A stretch of DNA of 44,430 nucleotides from Oscillospiraceae bacterium (lineage in GTDB: Bacteria > Bacillota > Clostridia > Oscillospirales > CAG-272). Of this stretch, positions 18,863 to 29,544 are shown piece by piece. The first letter of the stretch is position 1; the number at the start of each line of letters is the position of its first letter. Location of the stretch: NCBI GenBank assembly GCA_015064125.1, contig SVSV01000004.1, forward strand, positions 1 through 44,430. Direction: 5' to 3'. The position numbers and the translations under genes were made by a program. Under the pieces are notes generated by a model. The model made no database searches and was not told the DNA's origin. It saw only the letters and a list, made by a program, of their open reading frames with translations.

Positions 18863-19987
18863 TTATCCAAAGCTTTTGAGATCGGAAAGCTCGCTGTTGA
18901 TATAGTTGTCCCAATCGTTGCAGGCACGGATCTGAACCGTAAAGCCTTGGTTGCCCGCATCAAAGGTGTAGTTGTTTCCATAGTGCTCTGTAGCAACCGT
19001 AACGCCGTTGATGATGATCTGATAGTGGTTGGCACCGCTAACGTAATCCCAGCTGAGCACACCGTTCTCGTATGTGATCGTGCTTGCCGCAACGGGGGCA
19101 AGCTTGGTAAGGTACTGGGAGGTCCAATCTGAGCGGAAGCTACCTTTGACAGCGCGCACGTAATAGTTGTGACCCCCCTCTTGAATTGCAGCAACCTCAC
19201 ACGCGGTCAGCTTTACGATACTGTCGCGGTCGTAATCCAACATAACCTCGTAATACTCCGCGCCGTCAACGGGCGCCCAGGTCAGCGTGCCGTGAGCCGT
19301 TACGGTAATTTCGGGGGCGGCGGGGGATAATTTTGTGCAACCCCAAAATGCATCTGCATGGATATCGATCTCGGTGCTGAGTATTTCAACGTTCTCAAGA
19401 TTTTCGCAACTTCCAAAAGCGTAATCGCAAATTTTTGTAACACTTTCGGGGATCGTGATCGAGGTAAGAGCGTCACACCCGGCAAAAGCGTATTCGCAAA
19501 TTTCTATAACACCTTCCGGGATCGTGATCGAGGTAAGAGCGGGGCATTCCAAAAAAGCGGCATACCCAATAGTGGTAATGCTGTTTGGGAGATTGATTTT
19601 TTCAAGCAGGGGCGAGGAGATGAATCCAATACCATAGCTTAGTAGCACCTCTTCATCAATATCAACCTCAAATGGCAGCCCCACGCAGGTCACCGCTTTG
19701 CCTTTATAGGTTGCGGGAACGGTGATCTCTTTGGCAAATACCGCTTCGCCGATTCCCACGGCATAGGTGCCGTCAGGCAAAAGGAAAAAGTCAAGCCCCT
19801 GAGGGTTTTCTTGATCGGTATTCTTGCCGTCCTCGCCCTTGTCGCCCTTCAGGCTCTCGAGCCATTCTGTCTCGGTGCCAACAAAGCCGTTTCTCACGGC
19901 AATGTCGTAGGCAGATTTCGCCTCGCACGCACAAAGCGTTGCGGCGATGAGCAGTAGCGTACACAGTAATACCAAAATTTTTTTCAT
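18863..19987 (-). CDS. BspA-like leucine-rich-repeat lipoprotein with C-terminal Fn3-like segments
   Basis: MKKILVLLCTLLLIAATLCAC lipobox; SAYDIAVRNGFVGTETEWLESLKGDKGEDGK; LTSITIPEGVIEICEYAFAGCDALTSITIPESVTKICDYAFGSC. Confidence 0.88.
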   Translation of the reverse strand: MKKILVLLCTLLLIAATLCACEAKSAYDIAVRNGFVGTETEWLESLKGDKGEDGKNTDQENPQGLDFFLLPDGTYAVGIGEAVFAKEITVPATYKGKAVTCVGLPFEVDIDEEVLLSYGIGFISSPLLEKINLPNSITTIGYAAFLECPALTSITIPEGVIEICEYAFAGCDALTSITIPESVTKICDYAFGSCENLENVEILSTEIDIHADAFWGCTKLSPAAPEITVTAHGTLTWAPVDGAEYYEVMLDYDRDSIVKLTACEVAAIQEGGHNYYVRAVKGSFRSDWTSQYLTKLAPVAASTITYENGVLSWDYVSGANHYQIIINGVTVATEHYGNNYTFDAGNQGFTVQIRACNDWDNYINSELSDLKSFG

Positions 19988-20134
19988 AATGAGCCTTCTT
20001 TCTTGTTTTTGGGATAATATGGCCGCGCCATGGCTTCAGTGTAGCACGATTTCCAAAAAAAGTCAATCAAAAAACCATCTAAAGACAATTTTTTCAAGTG
20101 AATGTAACATTTTGTCTTTTCTTGTGTTCATCAC

Positions 20135-20163
20135 TTGACATTTTCCTGTATGGATAGTATAAT
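20135..20163 (+). promoter_or_regulatory. Consensus promoter of the miaB-mutSL cluster
   Basis: TTGACA (20135-20140), 17-nt spacer, TATAAT (20158-20163). Confidence 0.85.
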
Positions 20164-20198
20164 ATTATACTGTAAAATTATAGTTAAAGGAGCCCCAG

Positions 20199-21617
20199 AT
20201 GTCAAAGAATTGCGCCAAAAACACAACCGCTTGCGTTGACTCTGATATGACACCGTATATCAATGCCGTCCGCGCCTATACTGCCGCACGTGCCGTGGCA
20301 CCGCGCTGCTTTGTACTCACGTTCGGCTGTCAGCAGAACGTAGCGGATAGTGAAAGGCTCGCGGGCATGGCCGCATCAATGGGCTACGTCATAACCGATA
20401 CCCCCGAGCAGGCCGACCTCATTCTTGTCAATACCTGTGCCATTCGTGAGCACGCTGAGCAAAAGGCGCTTTCCGTTGTCGGACAGTATAAGCATCTGCG
20501 CGAAAAAAATCCCGATCTCATCATCGGTCTTTGCGGCTGTATGGTGGCGCAGGAGCACCGCCGCGCAGAGCTCAAAAAAAGCTATCCTTACGTGAGCTTT
20601 ACGCTCTGCACGTCGGTGCTGTATCGCTTGCCGCAGTATCTTGCCGAGGTGCTTGAAAAGGGCAAACGCAAGATCGTCGGCGAGGAGGAGCATACCGTGG
20701 CCGAGGGGTGCCCTGTGCGCCGTGAGAGCAATTACCGCGCATGGGTCAGCATCATGTACGGCTGCAACAATTTCTGCTCGTACTGCATCGTGCCCTACGT
20801 GCGCGGGCGCGAGCGCAGCCGCGCGCCCGACGATATCATTGCCGAGGTGAAGGGACTTGTTGAGAGTGGGTATAAGGAAATTACCTTGCTTGGGCAAAAC
20901 GTTAATTCCTACGGCAAGGACCGCGCCGACGGCTACCGTTTCCCGCATTTGCTTGCCGACCTTGATAAGATCGAGGGGGATTTTATCCTGCGCTTTATGA
21001 CCAGCCACCCCAAGGATGCCACAAGAGAGCTGATTGACGTGATGGCAGCCGGCCGTCATATACCGCACAGCTTTCATTTGCCCCTGCAAGCGGGCAGTGA
21101 TCGGATCCTTAGCCTGATGAACCGTCATTACACGCGTGAAAAATACCTCGAAATGATTTCGTATATGCGCGAAAAAATGCCCGATATTTCTATCACCACG
21201 GATATCATCGTGGCGTTTCCCTCTGAAACTGAGGCGGAATTTGAGGAAACGCTTGACGTGCTTCGCCACGTGCGCTTTGATATGATCTACTCGTTCATCT
21301 ATTCGCCGCGCAAGGGCACGCCTGCGGCGGCTATGGAGGGTCAGATCCCTCATGATGTGGGTGCCGCGCGTATGAACCGCCTGCTTGCTTTGCAAAATGA
21401 AATTGCAGATGCCCAAAATGAAAAGCTGGTGGGGCAGTGCCTACGGGTGCTCAGCGAGGGGGAAAGCAAAACAGACCCCAGCACCTATACAGGTCGCACC
21501 GACCAAAATAAGATCGTCTTTTTCACCGACCCTGCCCGTGAAGGGGAGTGGGTAACGGTTAAAATAGAGCGCGCCGCAGCCTTTGCGCTGTACGGCACAA
21601 AAGTAAACAAAGCATAA
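20199..21617 (+). CDS. miaB: tRNA-2-methylthio-N6-dimethylallyladenosine synthase
   Basis: FVLTFGCQQNVADSERLAGMAASMGY; radical-SAM YGCNNFCSYCIVPYVRGRERSR; MTSHPKD. Confidence 0.96.
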   Translation: MSKNCAKNTTACVDSDMTPYINAVRAYTAARAVAPRCFVLTFGCQQNVADSERLAGMAASMGYVITDTPEQADLILVNTCAIREHAEQKALSVVGQYKHLREKNPDLIIGLCGCMVAQEHRRAELKKSYPYVSFTLCTSVLYRLPQYLAEVLEKGKRKIVGEEEHTVAEGCPVRRESNYRAWVSIMYGCNNFCSYCIVPYVRGRERSRAPDDIIAEVKGLVESGYKEITLLGQNVNSYGKDRADGYRFPHLLADLDKIEGDFILRFMTSHPKDATRELIDVMAAGRHIPHSFHLPLQAGSDRILSLMNRHYTREKYLEMISYMREKMPDISITTDIIVAFPSETEAEFEETLDVLRHVRFDMIYSFIYSPRKGTPAAAMEGQIPHDVGAARMNRLLALQNEIADAQNEKLVGQCLRVLSEGESKTDPSTYTGRTDQNKIVFFTDPAREGEWVTVKIERAAAFALYGTKVNKA

Positions 21618-21630
21618 GGAGATAAAAGAA

Positions 21631-22017
21631 ATGGAAATTTTTGAGCTTGCCGCTCTGCTTGGCCAAAAGCTGAAGGAGGATGCACGCATCGTGCGTCTGG
21701 ATGCCGCCCGTGCCGCTTACGAGGCTGATGAGAAGATCATGAGCCTTTCGATGGAGTATGCCGTACAGCAGCAGGCATTGCAGCAGGAGGCCGCAAAGGA
21801 GGAGCGTGACGATGCACTGATCGAGAGCCTGAACGCACGCGTTGAGGAGATCTATAATGAGATCGTGGCGCTGCCCGCTTACGCCGAGCTGGAGGCCGCC
21901 CAGAACGCGGTGAGTGAGCTGATGAGTAGTGTGAACAACACCATCAATGCCCAGATGATGGGCGAGGAGCCGAACGGCTGCACACACGATTGCTCCACCT
22001 GCGGCGGTTGCCACTAA
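21631..22017 (+). CDS. YlbF/YmcA (RicF/RicA)-like regulator with Cys-rich tail
   Basis: Helical MEIFELAALLGQKLKEDARIVRLDAARAAYEADEKI...; position after miaB matches B. subtilis ymcB-ymcA; tail NGCTHDCSTCGGCH. Confidence 0.82.
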   Translation: MEIFELAALLGQKLKEDARIVRLDAARAAYEADEKIMSLSMEYAVQQQALQQEAAKEERDDALIESLNARVEEIYNEIVALPAYAELEAAQNAVSELMSSVNNTINAQMMGEEPNGCTHDCSTCGGCH

Positions 22018-22043
22018 GGCTGCCTGCGGTACTGCATAAAACT

Positions 22044-22067
22044 GTAGGGGAGGGGTCCTCCCCCCCG
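22044..22067. repeat. Short palindromic intergenic element GTAGGGGAGGGGTCCTCCCCCCCG
   Basis: GGGGAGG/CCTCCCC arms; starts with the same GTAGGGG as 18757-18763. Confidence 0.45.
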
Positions 22068-22114
22068 TGACTCCCGTGCAAATATCAAAATCCCACCCAA
22101 AGGAGAGCTGTGCC

Positions 22115-24703
22115 ATGACACCCATGATGGAACAGTATTTTGAAATTAAAAATCAGTACAAGGACTATCTGGTATTTTATCGCCTCGGTGATTTTTACGA
22201 GATGTTTTTTGACGATGCCAAAACCGCCTCGCGCGAGCTTGAGCTGACCCTGACGGGCAGGGATTGCGGCGAGGCCGAGCGCGCCCCCATGTGCGGCGTG
22301 CCCTTTCACAGCGCCGAAAGCTATATTGCTAAGCTGATCGAAAAGGGCTATAAGGTCGCCATTTGTGAGCAAATGGAGGACCCCGCCAAGGCCAAGGGGC
22401 TTGTCAAGCGCGATATCGTACGCATCATTACGCCCGGCACGCTTCTTGAGCCCTCGATGCTCTCCGAGCAGAAAAACAATTACGTGGCTGCCCTTTGCTT
22501 AGGGGAGGCCGCTTGGGGCCTTGCTTTTGCCGACGTGTCAACGGCGGAGGTCTTTGTTACGGAAATTTCGGGCGAGAATAAGCTGGCCCGTCTGCAAAGC
22601 GAGCTGGGTACCTATCAGCCGCGCGAGGTCATCACCGACCTGCCGCGCAGTGCCTTTTCGGAAGTTGCCGAGTTTATCACCGCACGTGTGGGTGCGATGC
22701 TGGTGGCAGGCGAGGCTGACCGCTTCTTGTTTGATGCTGCACTTGCACGCACGGGCGCACAATTCGGTGCTTTGCCAAACGCGCTGGAGGGCTCCCGCGC
22801 CGCCGTGTCGGCACTCGGCGCCTTGCTTGATTATATTGCCGATATGCAGCGCGGTGATATTTCCTATCTGAAAGCCCTGCACGTTTACAGTGACGGGCAG
22901 TATATGGATATGGATATCAACACGCGCCGCAATTTGGAGCTGACCGAAACGATGCGCCAAAAGGAAAAGAAGGGGACGCTGCTGTGGGTGCTTGACCGTA
23001 CCAAAACGGCCCCGGGTGCGCGTCTGCTTCGCTCGTATATCGAGCATCCGCTCCTTTCAACTACTGAGATCATCAAGCGCCAGGGCGCCGTTGCCGAGCT
23101 GTTTGGCAGCTATATGCTGCGCGAGGAGCTGGGTGAGCTGCTGTCCTCGGTGCTTGACCTTGAGCGGCTTATCACCCGTATTATCTACGGCACGGCCAAC
23201 GCGAAGGACCTGCGTGCCGTTTGCTCTACGGTGGCCGTGCTGCCTGCCGTGCGCGCCCTGCTTGCCAATTGCCACGACAAGGAGCTGCTGCGTATCGCAG
23301 GAGACCTTGACGATCTGCAGGATATCCACGCCCTTATTGATGCAGCCATTGATGAAAATCCGCCCTTTATCGTGCGCGAGGGGGGGCTCATTCGCGAGGG
23401 CTACAGCGCCGACGTAGACTATCTGCGCTCGGTCATGCGCGACGGAAAATCCTGGATCGAGCAGGTCGCGGCCGAGGAGCGTGAGAAAACAGGTATCCGC
23501 ACGCTGAAAATCGGTTACAACAAGGTGTTTGGCTACTATATTGAGGTATCGAAATCCTTTGTTGATCAGGTGCCCGATACGTATATCAGAAAGCAAACGC
23601 TTACCAATGGCGAGCGCTATATTACCGATGAGCTGAAAAATATGGAGGCTACTATTCTCGGCGCCGCCGATAAGGACCACGCCCTTGAATACGAGATCTT
23701 CCAGGACGTGCGTGCACAGGTCGCCGCCGCGGGCGAACGCATTCAGCAGGTGGCTACGTGTCTTGCCGAGCTTGATGTGTATCTTTCGCTTGCCGCTGTT
23801 GCCGCTAAGAATAAATACGTCTGCCCCGAGGTCGATGCAGGGGATACCGTCTATATCAAGGACGGCCGCCATCCTGTGGTGGAGCAGTTTGTAAAGGATA
23901 CTTATTTCGTGCCCAATGACGCACATCTTGATACGGGTGCCAATCGCGTGATGCTGATCACAGGCCCCAACATGGCAGGTAAATCCACCTATATGCGCCA
24001 GGTGGCGCTGATCGTTCTGATGGCACAGATCGGCTCCTTTGTGCCCGCCGCCGAGGCGCGCATTGGCGTGGTGGACAAGCTCTTTACCCGTGTCGGTGCC
24101 TCGGATGATCTTGCTTCCGGCCAATCGACCTTTATGCTGGAAATGAACGAGGTGGCGTATATCCTCAAAAACGCCACGCGTAAGAGCCTGATCATTTATG
24201 ATGAGGTCGGGCGCGGTACCAGTACCTTTGATGGCATGAGCATCGCACGCGCGATCGTGGAATATACCAATAGCCGTAAGATCGGCGCCAAAACACTGTT
24301 TGCGACGCATTATCACGAGCTGACCTCGCTCGAGGCTGAGCTTGACGGTGTGGTAAACTATAACATTGCCGCCAAAAAGCGCGGTGACAACATTACGTTT
24401 TTGCGCAAGATCGTGCGCGGCTCCACTGACGACAGCTACGGTATTGAGGTGGCAAAGCTGGCAGGGCTCCCGAATGACGTTATTCGTCGCGCCAAGGAGG
24501 TGCTGGCGGCCGTTGAGAGCACCGCACGTGAGCTCCGCGCACCCGATGCCGATAAGATCAAGCCTGTTGACGATAGCCTCATTACCATGGAGGATTGCAT
24601 CAACGATGCTGTGATCGAGGAGCTGCGCAACACCGATATCAACACCCTTTCTCCTTATGAGGCGATGACGTTCCTGTTCGACCTCAAAAAGCGCTTGCAA
24701 TAA
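22115..24703 (+). CDS. mutS: DNA mismatch repair protein MutS
   Basis: MTPMMEQYFEIKNQYKDYLVFYRLGDFYEMFFDDA; LITGPNMAGKSTYMRQVALI; DEVGRGTSTFDG. Start refined to 22115. Confidence 0.99.
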   Translation: MTPMMEQYFEIKNQYKDYLVFYRLGDFYEMFFDDAKTASRELELTLTGRDCGEAERAPMCGVPFHSAESYIAKLIEKGYKVAICEQMEDPAKAKGLVKRDIVRIITPGTLLEPSMLSEQKNNYVAALCLGEAAWGLAFADVSTAEVFVTEISGENKLARLQSELGTYQPREVITDLPRSAFSEVAEFITARVGAMLVAGEADRFLFDAALARTGAQFGALPNALEGSRAAVSALGALLDYIADMQRGDISYLKALHVYSDGQYMDMDINTRRNLELTETMRQKEKKGTLLWVLDRTKTAPGARLLRSYIEHPLLSTTEIIKRQGAVAELFGSYMLREELGELLSSVLDLERLITRIIYGTANAKDLRAVCSTVAVLPAVRALLANCHDKELLRIAGDLDDLQDIHALIDAAIDENPPFIVREGGLIREGYSADVDYLRSVMRDGKSWIEQVAAEEREKTGIRTLKIGYNKVFGYYIEVSKSFVDQVPDTYIRKQTLTNGERYITDELKNMEATILGAADKDHALEYEIFQDVRAQVAAAGERIQQVATCLAELDVYLSLAAVAAKNKYVCPEVDAGDTVYIKDGRHPVVEQFVKDTYFVPNDAHLDTGANRVMLITGPNMAGKSTYMRQVALIVLMAQIGSFVPAAEARIGVVDKLFTRVGASDDLASGQSTFMLEMNEVAYILKNATRKSLIIYDEVGRGTSTFDGMSIARAIVEYTNSRKIGAKTLFATHYHELTSLEAELDGVVNYNIAAKKRGDNITFLRKIVRGSTDDSYGIEVAKLAGLPNDVIRRAKEVLAAVESTARELRAPDADKIKPVDDSLITMEDCINDAVIEELRNTDINTLSPYEAMTFLFDLKKRLQ

Positions 24704-24712
24704 GGGGGGCTT

Positions 24713-26683
24713 ATGGGAAAGATTAACGTATTATCCTTTGCCGTGGCAAATCTGATCGCGGCAGGTGAGGTGGTAGACCGCCCCGCATCGGTCATCAAGG
24801 AGCTGCTGGAAAACGCCATTGACGCAGGCGCTACGCGCGTCACGGTTGAGATCCAGCAGGGCGGCGTCACCTTTATGCGCGTAGCAGATAACGGGTGCGG
24901 TATGTCAAGTGAGGATCTGCCCGTTGCAATTCGCCGTCACGCTACCAGTAAGATCAAAAGCGCCGCCGATCTTGACGGCATTGCCACCCTTGGCTTTCGC
25001 GGTGAGGCGCTGGCCGCTATTTCCTCGGTCAGTGACCTGCGTATTATTACACGCACGGCCGATGCCGAATACGGTACGTGCCTCACAGCCAGGGCAGGCG
25101 AGGTCGTGGAGATATCCGAGCAGGGTGCCCCCGTTGGTACCACTGTTATTGTGGAAAATCTGTTTGGCAACGTGCCCGCACGCCGTAAATTTTTAAAAAA
25201 GGACGTGTCCGAGGCGATCGCCGTTTCTACGTATGTAGAAAAAATTGCACTCTCGCGCCCCGATATTGCCATACGCTTGATCATTGACGGCAATATGAAG
25301 CTTGATACTGCAGGCGATGGGGAGCTGAAATCGGCCATGTATGCCGTTTTTGGGCGTGAATTCGTCAGCCGTATGCTGCCCGTTGAGGGCGGCGGAGAGG
25401 GCGTTGCCGTGAAGGGCTTTATCAGTCGTCCCGATCACGTGCGCCCCAAGCGTAATTATGAAAACTTCTTTATCAACGGCCGTTATGTCAACTGTCGCAC
25501 GGCCGCCGCGGCACTTGAGCAGGCATACGTGTCGTTTTGTCCGCCTGAGCGCTTTCCGTGCTGTGTGCTGAATATTACCATCAATCCTGCGGCTGTCGAC
25601 GTGAACGTCCATCCCGCAAAGCTTGAGGTCAAGTTTTCAAACGAGCGCCCCGTGTTTGAAGCTGTGTATGCCGCCGTGCGCACCGCCCTTGAGGCCGATA
25701 GCACACGGCCCGATATCCGTCTGTCAAAGCCCACCCCCTCACCCGTCAATGCCTTTGTGCCGATAGAGGAGGGTAAGCGTGAGGGGCTTGCCGCAAGGCA
25801 GGTCACGATCGATCATACGGTGCCCGCGCAGGCGGCGCCGCAAGCAAGTGGGGCGCAAGGCTCCTCTGGCTTTGCACGTATGAGCGCTGCTGAATATGCC
25901 AAAAAATACGCGGGCGGTTTTTCTGTGCCCCCCACGTGTGCCGCTTCCCCCATTTCTTACCGTGCCGGGGAGCCTGCAAGGACCCCCACCGTCGAGGGGA
26001 AAGCACAAAATTCTCCCGCTCCCAAGGGCGAGACAGCGGCACCTGTACCCAAGGCGCTTGCCGTGCAGCAAGCCCCCGCGATCGCTGAAGCGCCTTTGCA
26101 GGCTGTCCCTGTATGGCGTATCATCGGTGAGGCCTTTCACGCTTACGTGATCGTTGAGTGCGATGATAAGCTTCTCCTTATTGATAAGCATGCCGCACAC
26201 GAGCGTGTGCTCTTTGAGGAGCTGCGTGCCAAGCTGCAGACACGCGAGGATACGGCACAAATTTTGCTCTTGCCCCTGACTCTGCCTCTTGGCTCCGAGG
26301 ACGCCGCCCTGCTTGAGGCGTACCGTGAGGAAATTGCGGCCATCGGCTTTGCCTTTAGTGTCGGTGAGCACAGCGTGTCGGTTCACGAGATCCCCGAGGG
26401 TCTGAAGCCTGCCGAGGCAGGGGAGCTGCTGCTGTCCTTACCGCATACACTTTCTGAGGGGACAGGCAACGCCGCCCTTTCGCGCGATATTCTGTTTGAA
26501 AAGGCACTGTATCAGGGTGCCTGTAAGGCCGCCATTAAGGCAGGGCGCGAATATCCGCCCGAATACGTCAAATGGCTGGTTGAGCGCCTGATGGCACTGC
26601 CCGATATTACGGTTTGTCCGCACGGGCGACCTGTGGCAATGGTATTGTCGCACGCAAACATCGACCGCCAATTCAAGAGATAA
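24713..26683 (+). CDS. mutL: DNA mismatch repair endonuclease MutL
   Basis: VANLIAAGEVVDRPASVIKELLENAIDAGA; GFRGEALAAISSVS; FINGRYVNCRT; C-terminal DKHAAHERVLFEEL and CPHGRPVAMVLS. Confidence 0.98.
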   Translation: MGKINVLSFAVANLIAAGEVVDRPASVIKELLENAIDAGATRVTVEIQQGGVTFMRVADNGCGMSSEDLPVAIRRHATSKIKSAADLDGIATLGFRGEALAAISSVSDLRIITRTADAEYGTCLTARAGEVVEISEQGAPVGTTVIVENLFGNVPARRKFLKKDVSEAIAVSTYVEKIALSRPDIAIRLIIDGNMKLDTAGDGELKSAMYAVFGREFVSRMLPVEGGGEGVAVKGFISRPDHVRPKRNYENFFINGRYVNCRTAAAALEQAYVSFCPPERFPCCVLNITINPAAVDVNVHPAKLEVKFSNERPVFEAVYAAVRTALEADSTRPDIRLSKPTPSPVNAFVPIEEGKREGLAARQVTIDHTVPAQAAPQASGAQGSSGFARMSAAEYAKKYAGGFSVPPTCAASPISYRAGEPARTPTVEGKAQNSPAPKGETAAPVPKALAVQQAPAIAEAPLQAVPVWRIIGEAFHAYVIVECDDKLLLIDKHAAHERVLFEELRAKLQTREDTAQILLLPLTLPLGSEDAALLEAYREEIAAIGFAFSVGEHSVSVHEIPEGLKPAEAGELLLSLPHTLSEGTGNAALSRDILFEKALYQGACKAAIKAGREYPPEYVKWLVERLMALPDITVCPHGRPVAMVLSHANIDRQFKR

Positions 26684-26850
26684 GCGGCGCCCTACGGCGT
26701 TGCTCCGCAAAACCGAGCTCGCCGTACGTGTGTACGGCTTCGCCCGATTTTTTACGGTGCGCCTTGTCCGGCTTGCTTCTTTCTTGAATTGGTAGATATC
26801 CTAACTATAAATTTAAGAGATAAGCGGCGCCCTACGGCGTTGCTCCGCAA
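26671..26850 (+). repeat. Direct repeat pair of 40 bp (26671-26710 and 26811-26850), 140-bp period
   Basis: ATTCAAGAGATAAGCGGCGCCCTACGGCGTTGCTCCGCAA vs ATTTAAGAGATAAGCGGCGCCCTACGGCGTTGCTCCGCAA, one mismatch. Confidence 0.92.
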
Positions 26851-26891
26851 GCTTGAATTAGCAAGCTTGAATTAGCGAGCTTGAATTAGTA
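26850..26891 (+). repeat. Three tandem 14-bp units AGCTTGAATTAGNN
   Basis: AGCTTGAATTAGCA / AGCTTGAATTAGCG / AGCTTGAATTAGTA. Confidence 0.92.
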
Positions 26892-26892
26892 A

Positions 26893-28113
<1,221 letters not shown>

Positions 28114-28164
28114 TCTCGCTTTTTTGCGGCCATAATGGAACCATCTCTTTTAAAGGAGTTATGT

Positions 28165-29544
28165 ATGATTGAAAAAACGTTACTGTCGGAATTGCTGTCT
28201 GTGGCAATGAGCACGGGCGGCGATTTTGCCGAGGTCTTTGCCCAACGCGAGCATACCACGGGTATTCAGTTCGTATCGGGCAAGGTCGAATCGATTCTTG
28301 ATCAGGTGATCTCAGGCGTTGGTATCCGCGTGTTTCTGGGTACCAAGACCTATTACGCCTCTACCAGTAACACCACGCGCGACGGGCTTCTTGCCTGTGC
28401 TGCCGCTGTGGCGGGTGCCGTGGGGGAGGGCAGCGGGCACGCCGTCTTTGATCTCACGCCCGAGGCGGTCGCCAACCGTCACACCGTTAAGCATTATCCG
28501 GGCGACGTGCAAACGCGCGAGAAGTGTGACCTGCTGCGCGAGGCATGCCTGGCCGCTGTCGAAGCCGATGCACGCATTTCGCAGGTAAGGGGTGCCTTTT
28601 CGGATTCCGAGCGTGCCATTCTTGTGGCGAATACCGAGGGACTTTGCCGTGAGGACCGCAAGATCCGCACGCGCATCGCCGTTTCCGCTGTAGCAAGCGC
28701 CCCTGGGGAAAACCAATCGGGCTTTTACGGCCCTGGTGGCGGTGTCGGCATTGAGTTTTTTGAATGTGTGCCACCGAAATCCATCGGTGTGCGCGCCGCG
28801 CGCCAGGCAATTACCAATCTTACAGCCGCCTATTGCCCTGCGGGCACAATGACGGTAGCAATCGAAAATGGCTTTGGCGGTGTCATCTTCCACGAGGCCT
28901 GCGGCCATTCGCTGGAGGCGACCTCGGTCGGCATCGGTGCCTCGCAAATGGCAGGCAAGCTCGGGCAGCAAATCGCCAATCCCAAGGTAACCGCTATTGA
29001 CGACGGCACGATCGTGGGCGGCTGGGGCTCGTATAATATCGATGACGAGGGGCAGCCTGCCACCAGAAACGTCCTGATCGAGAACGGTATTCTTAAAAAT
29101 TATATGGTCGACCGTTTGGGCGCCAGACGCCTGGGGCTTCCGATGACGGGGTGCGGTCGCCGTCAGGACTATACCTTTGAGCCGACCTCGCGTATGACGA
29201 ATACCTTTATTGCCAACGGTCCCGATAAAAACGAGGATATTATCGCCTCAATGGAATACGGGCTTTACGCCAAGGAAATGGGCGGCGGGTCTGTCAATCC
29301 CTTGACGGGTGAGTTTAACTTTGCCGTCAAGGAGGGGTATCTCGTGCGAAACGGCAAGATCTGTGAGCCTGTGCGCGGTGCCGCGCTGATCGGCACGGGC
29401 GGTGATATTTTGCAGGATATCGATATGGTCGGTCAGAATCTTAAAACTGGGCAGGGTGTTTGCGGCTCGTCAAGCGGCAGTGTGCCGACTGACGTGGGGC
29501 AGCCCCTCATTCGTGTCAAGAAAATTACGGTAGGAGGTCGCTGA
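28165..29544 (+). CDS. tldD: TldD-like metallopeptidase
   Basis: GFGGVIFHEACGHSLEATSVG (HExxxH); C-terminal VCGSSSGSVPTDVGQPLIRVKKITVGG. Confidence 0.92.
   Translation: MIEKTLLSELLSVAMSTGGDFAEVFAQREHTTGIQFVSGKVESILDQVISGVGIRVFLGTKTYYASTSNTTRDGLLACAAAVAGAVGEGSGHAVFDLTPEAVANRHTVKHYPGDVQTREKCDLLREACLAAVEADARISQVRGAFSDSERAILVANTEGLCREDRKIRTRIAVSAVASAPGENQSGFYGPGGGVGIEFFECVPPKSIGVRAARQAITNLTAAYCPAGTMTVAIENGFGGVIFHEACGHSLEATSVGIGASQMAGKLGQQIANPKVTAIDDGTIVGGWGSYNIDDEGQPATRNVLIENGILKNYMVDRLGARRLGLPMTGCGRRQDYTFEPTSRMTNTFIANGPDKNEDIIASMEYGLYAKEMGGGSVNPLTGEFNFAVKEGYLVRNGKICEPVRGAALIGTGGDILQDIDMVGQNLKTGQGVCGSSSGSVPTDVGQPLIRVKKITVGGR

Noticed and set aside
20376-21416. 346-aa minus-strand ORF
   Set aside because: Antisense to miaB, with no motifs.
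23057-24700. 547-aa minus-strand ORF
   Set aside because: Antisense to mutS in a GC-rich coding strand; no recognisable motifs, while the mutS frame is unambiguous.
26850-26891. CRISPR-like array
   Set aside because: Contiguous 14-bp tandem units without spacers; no cas genes in the window.
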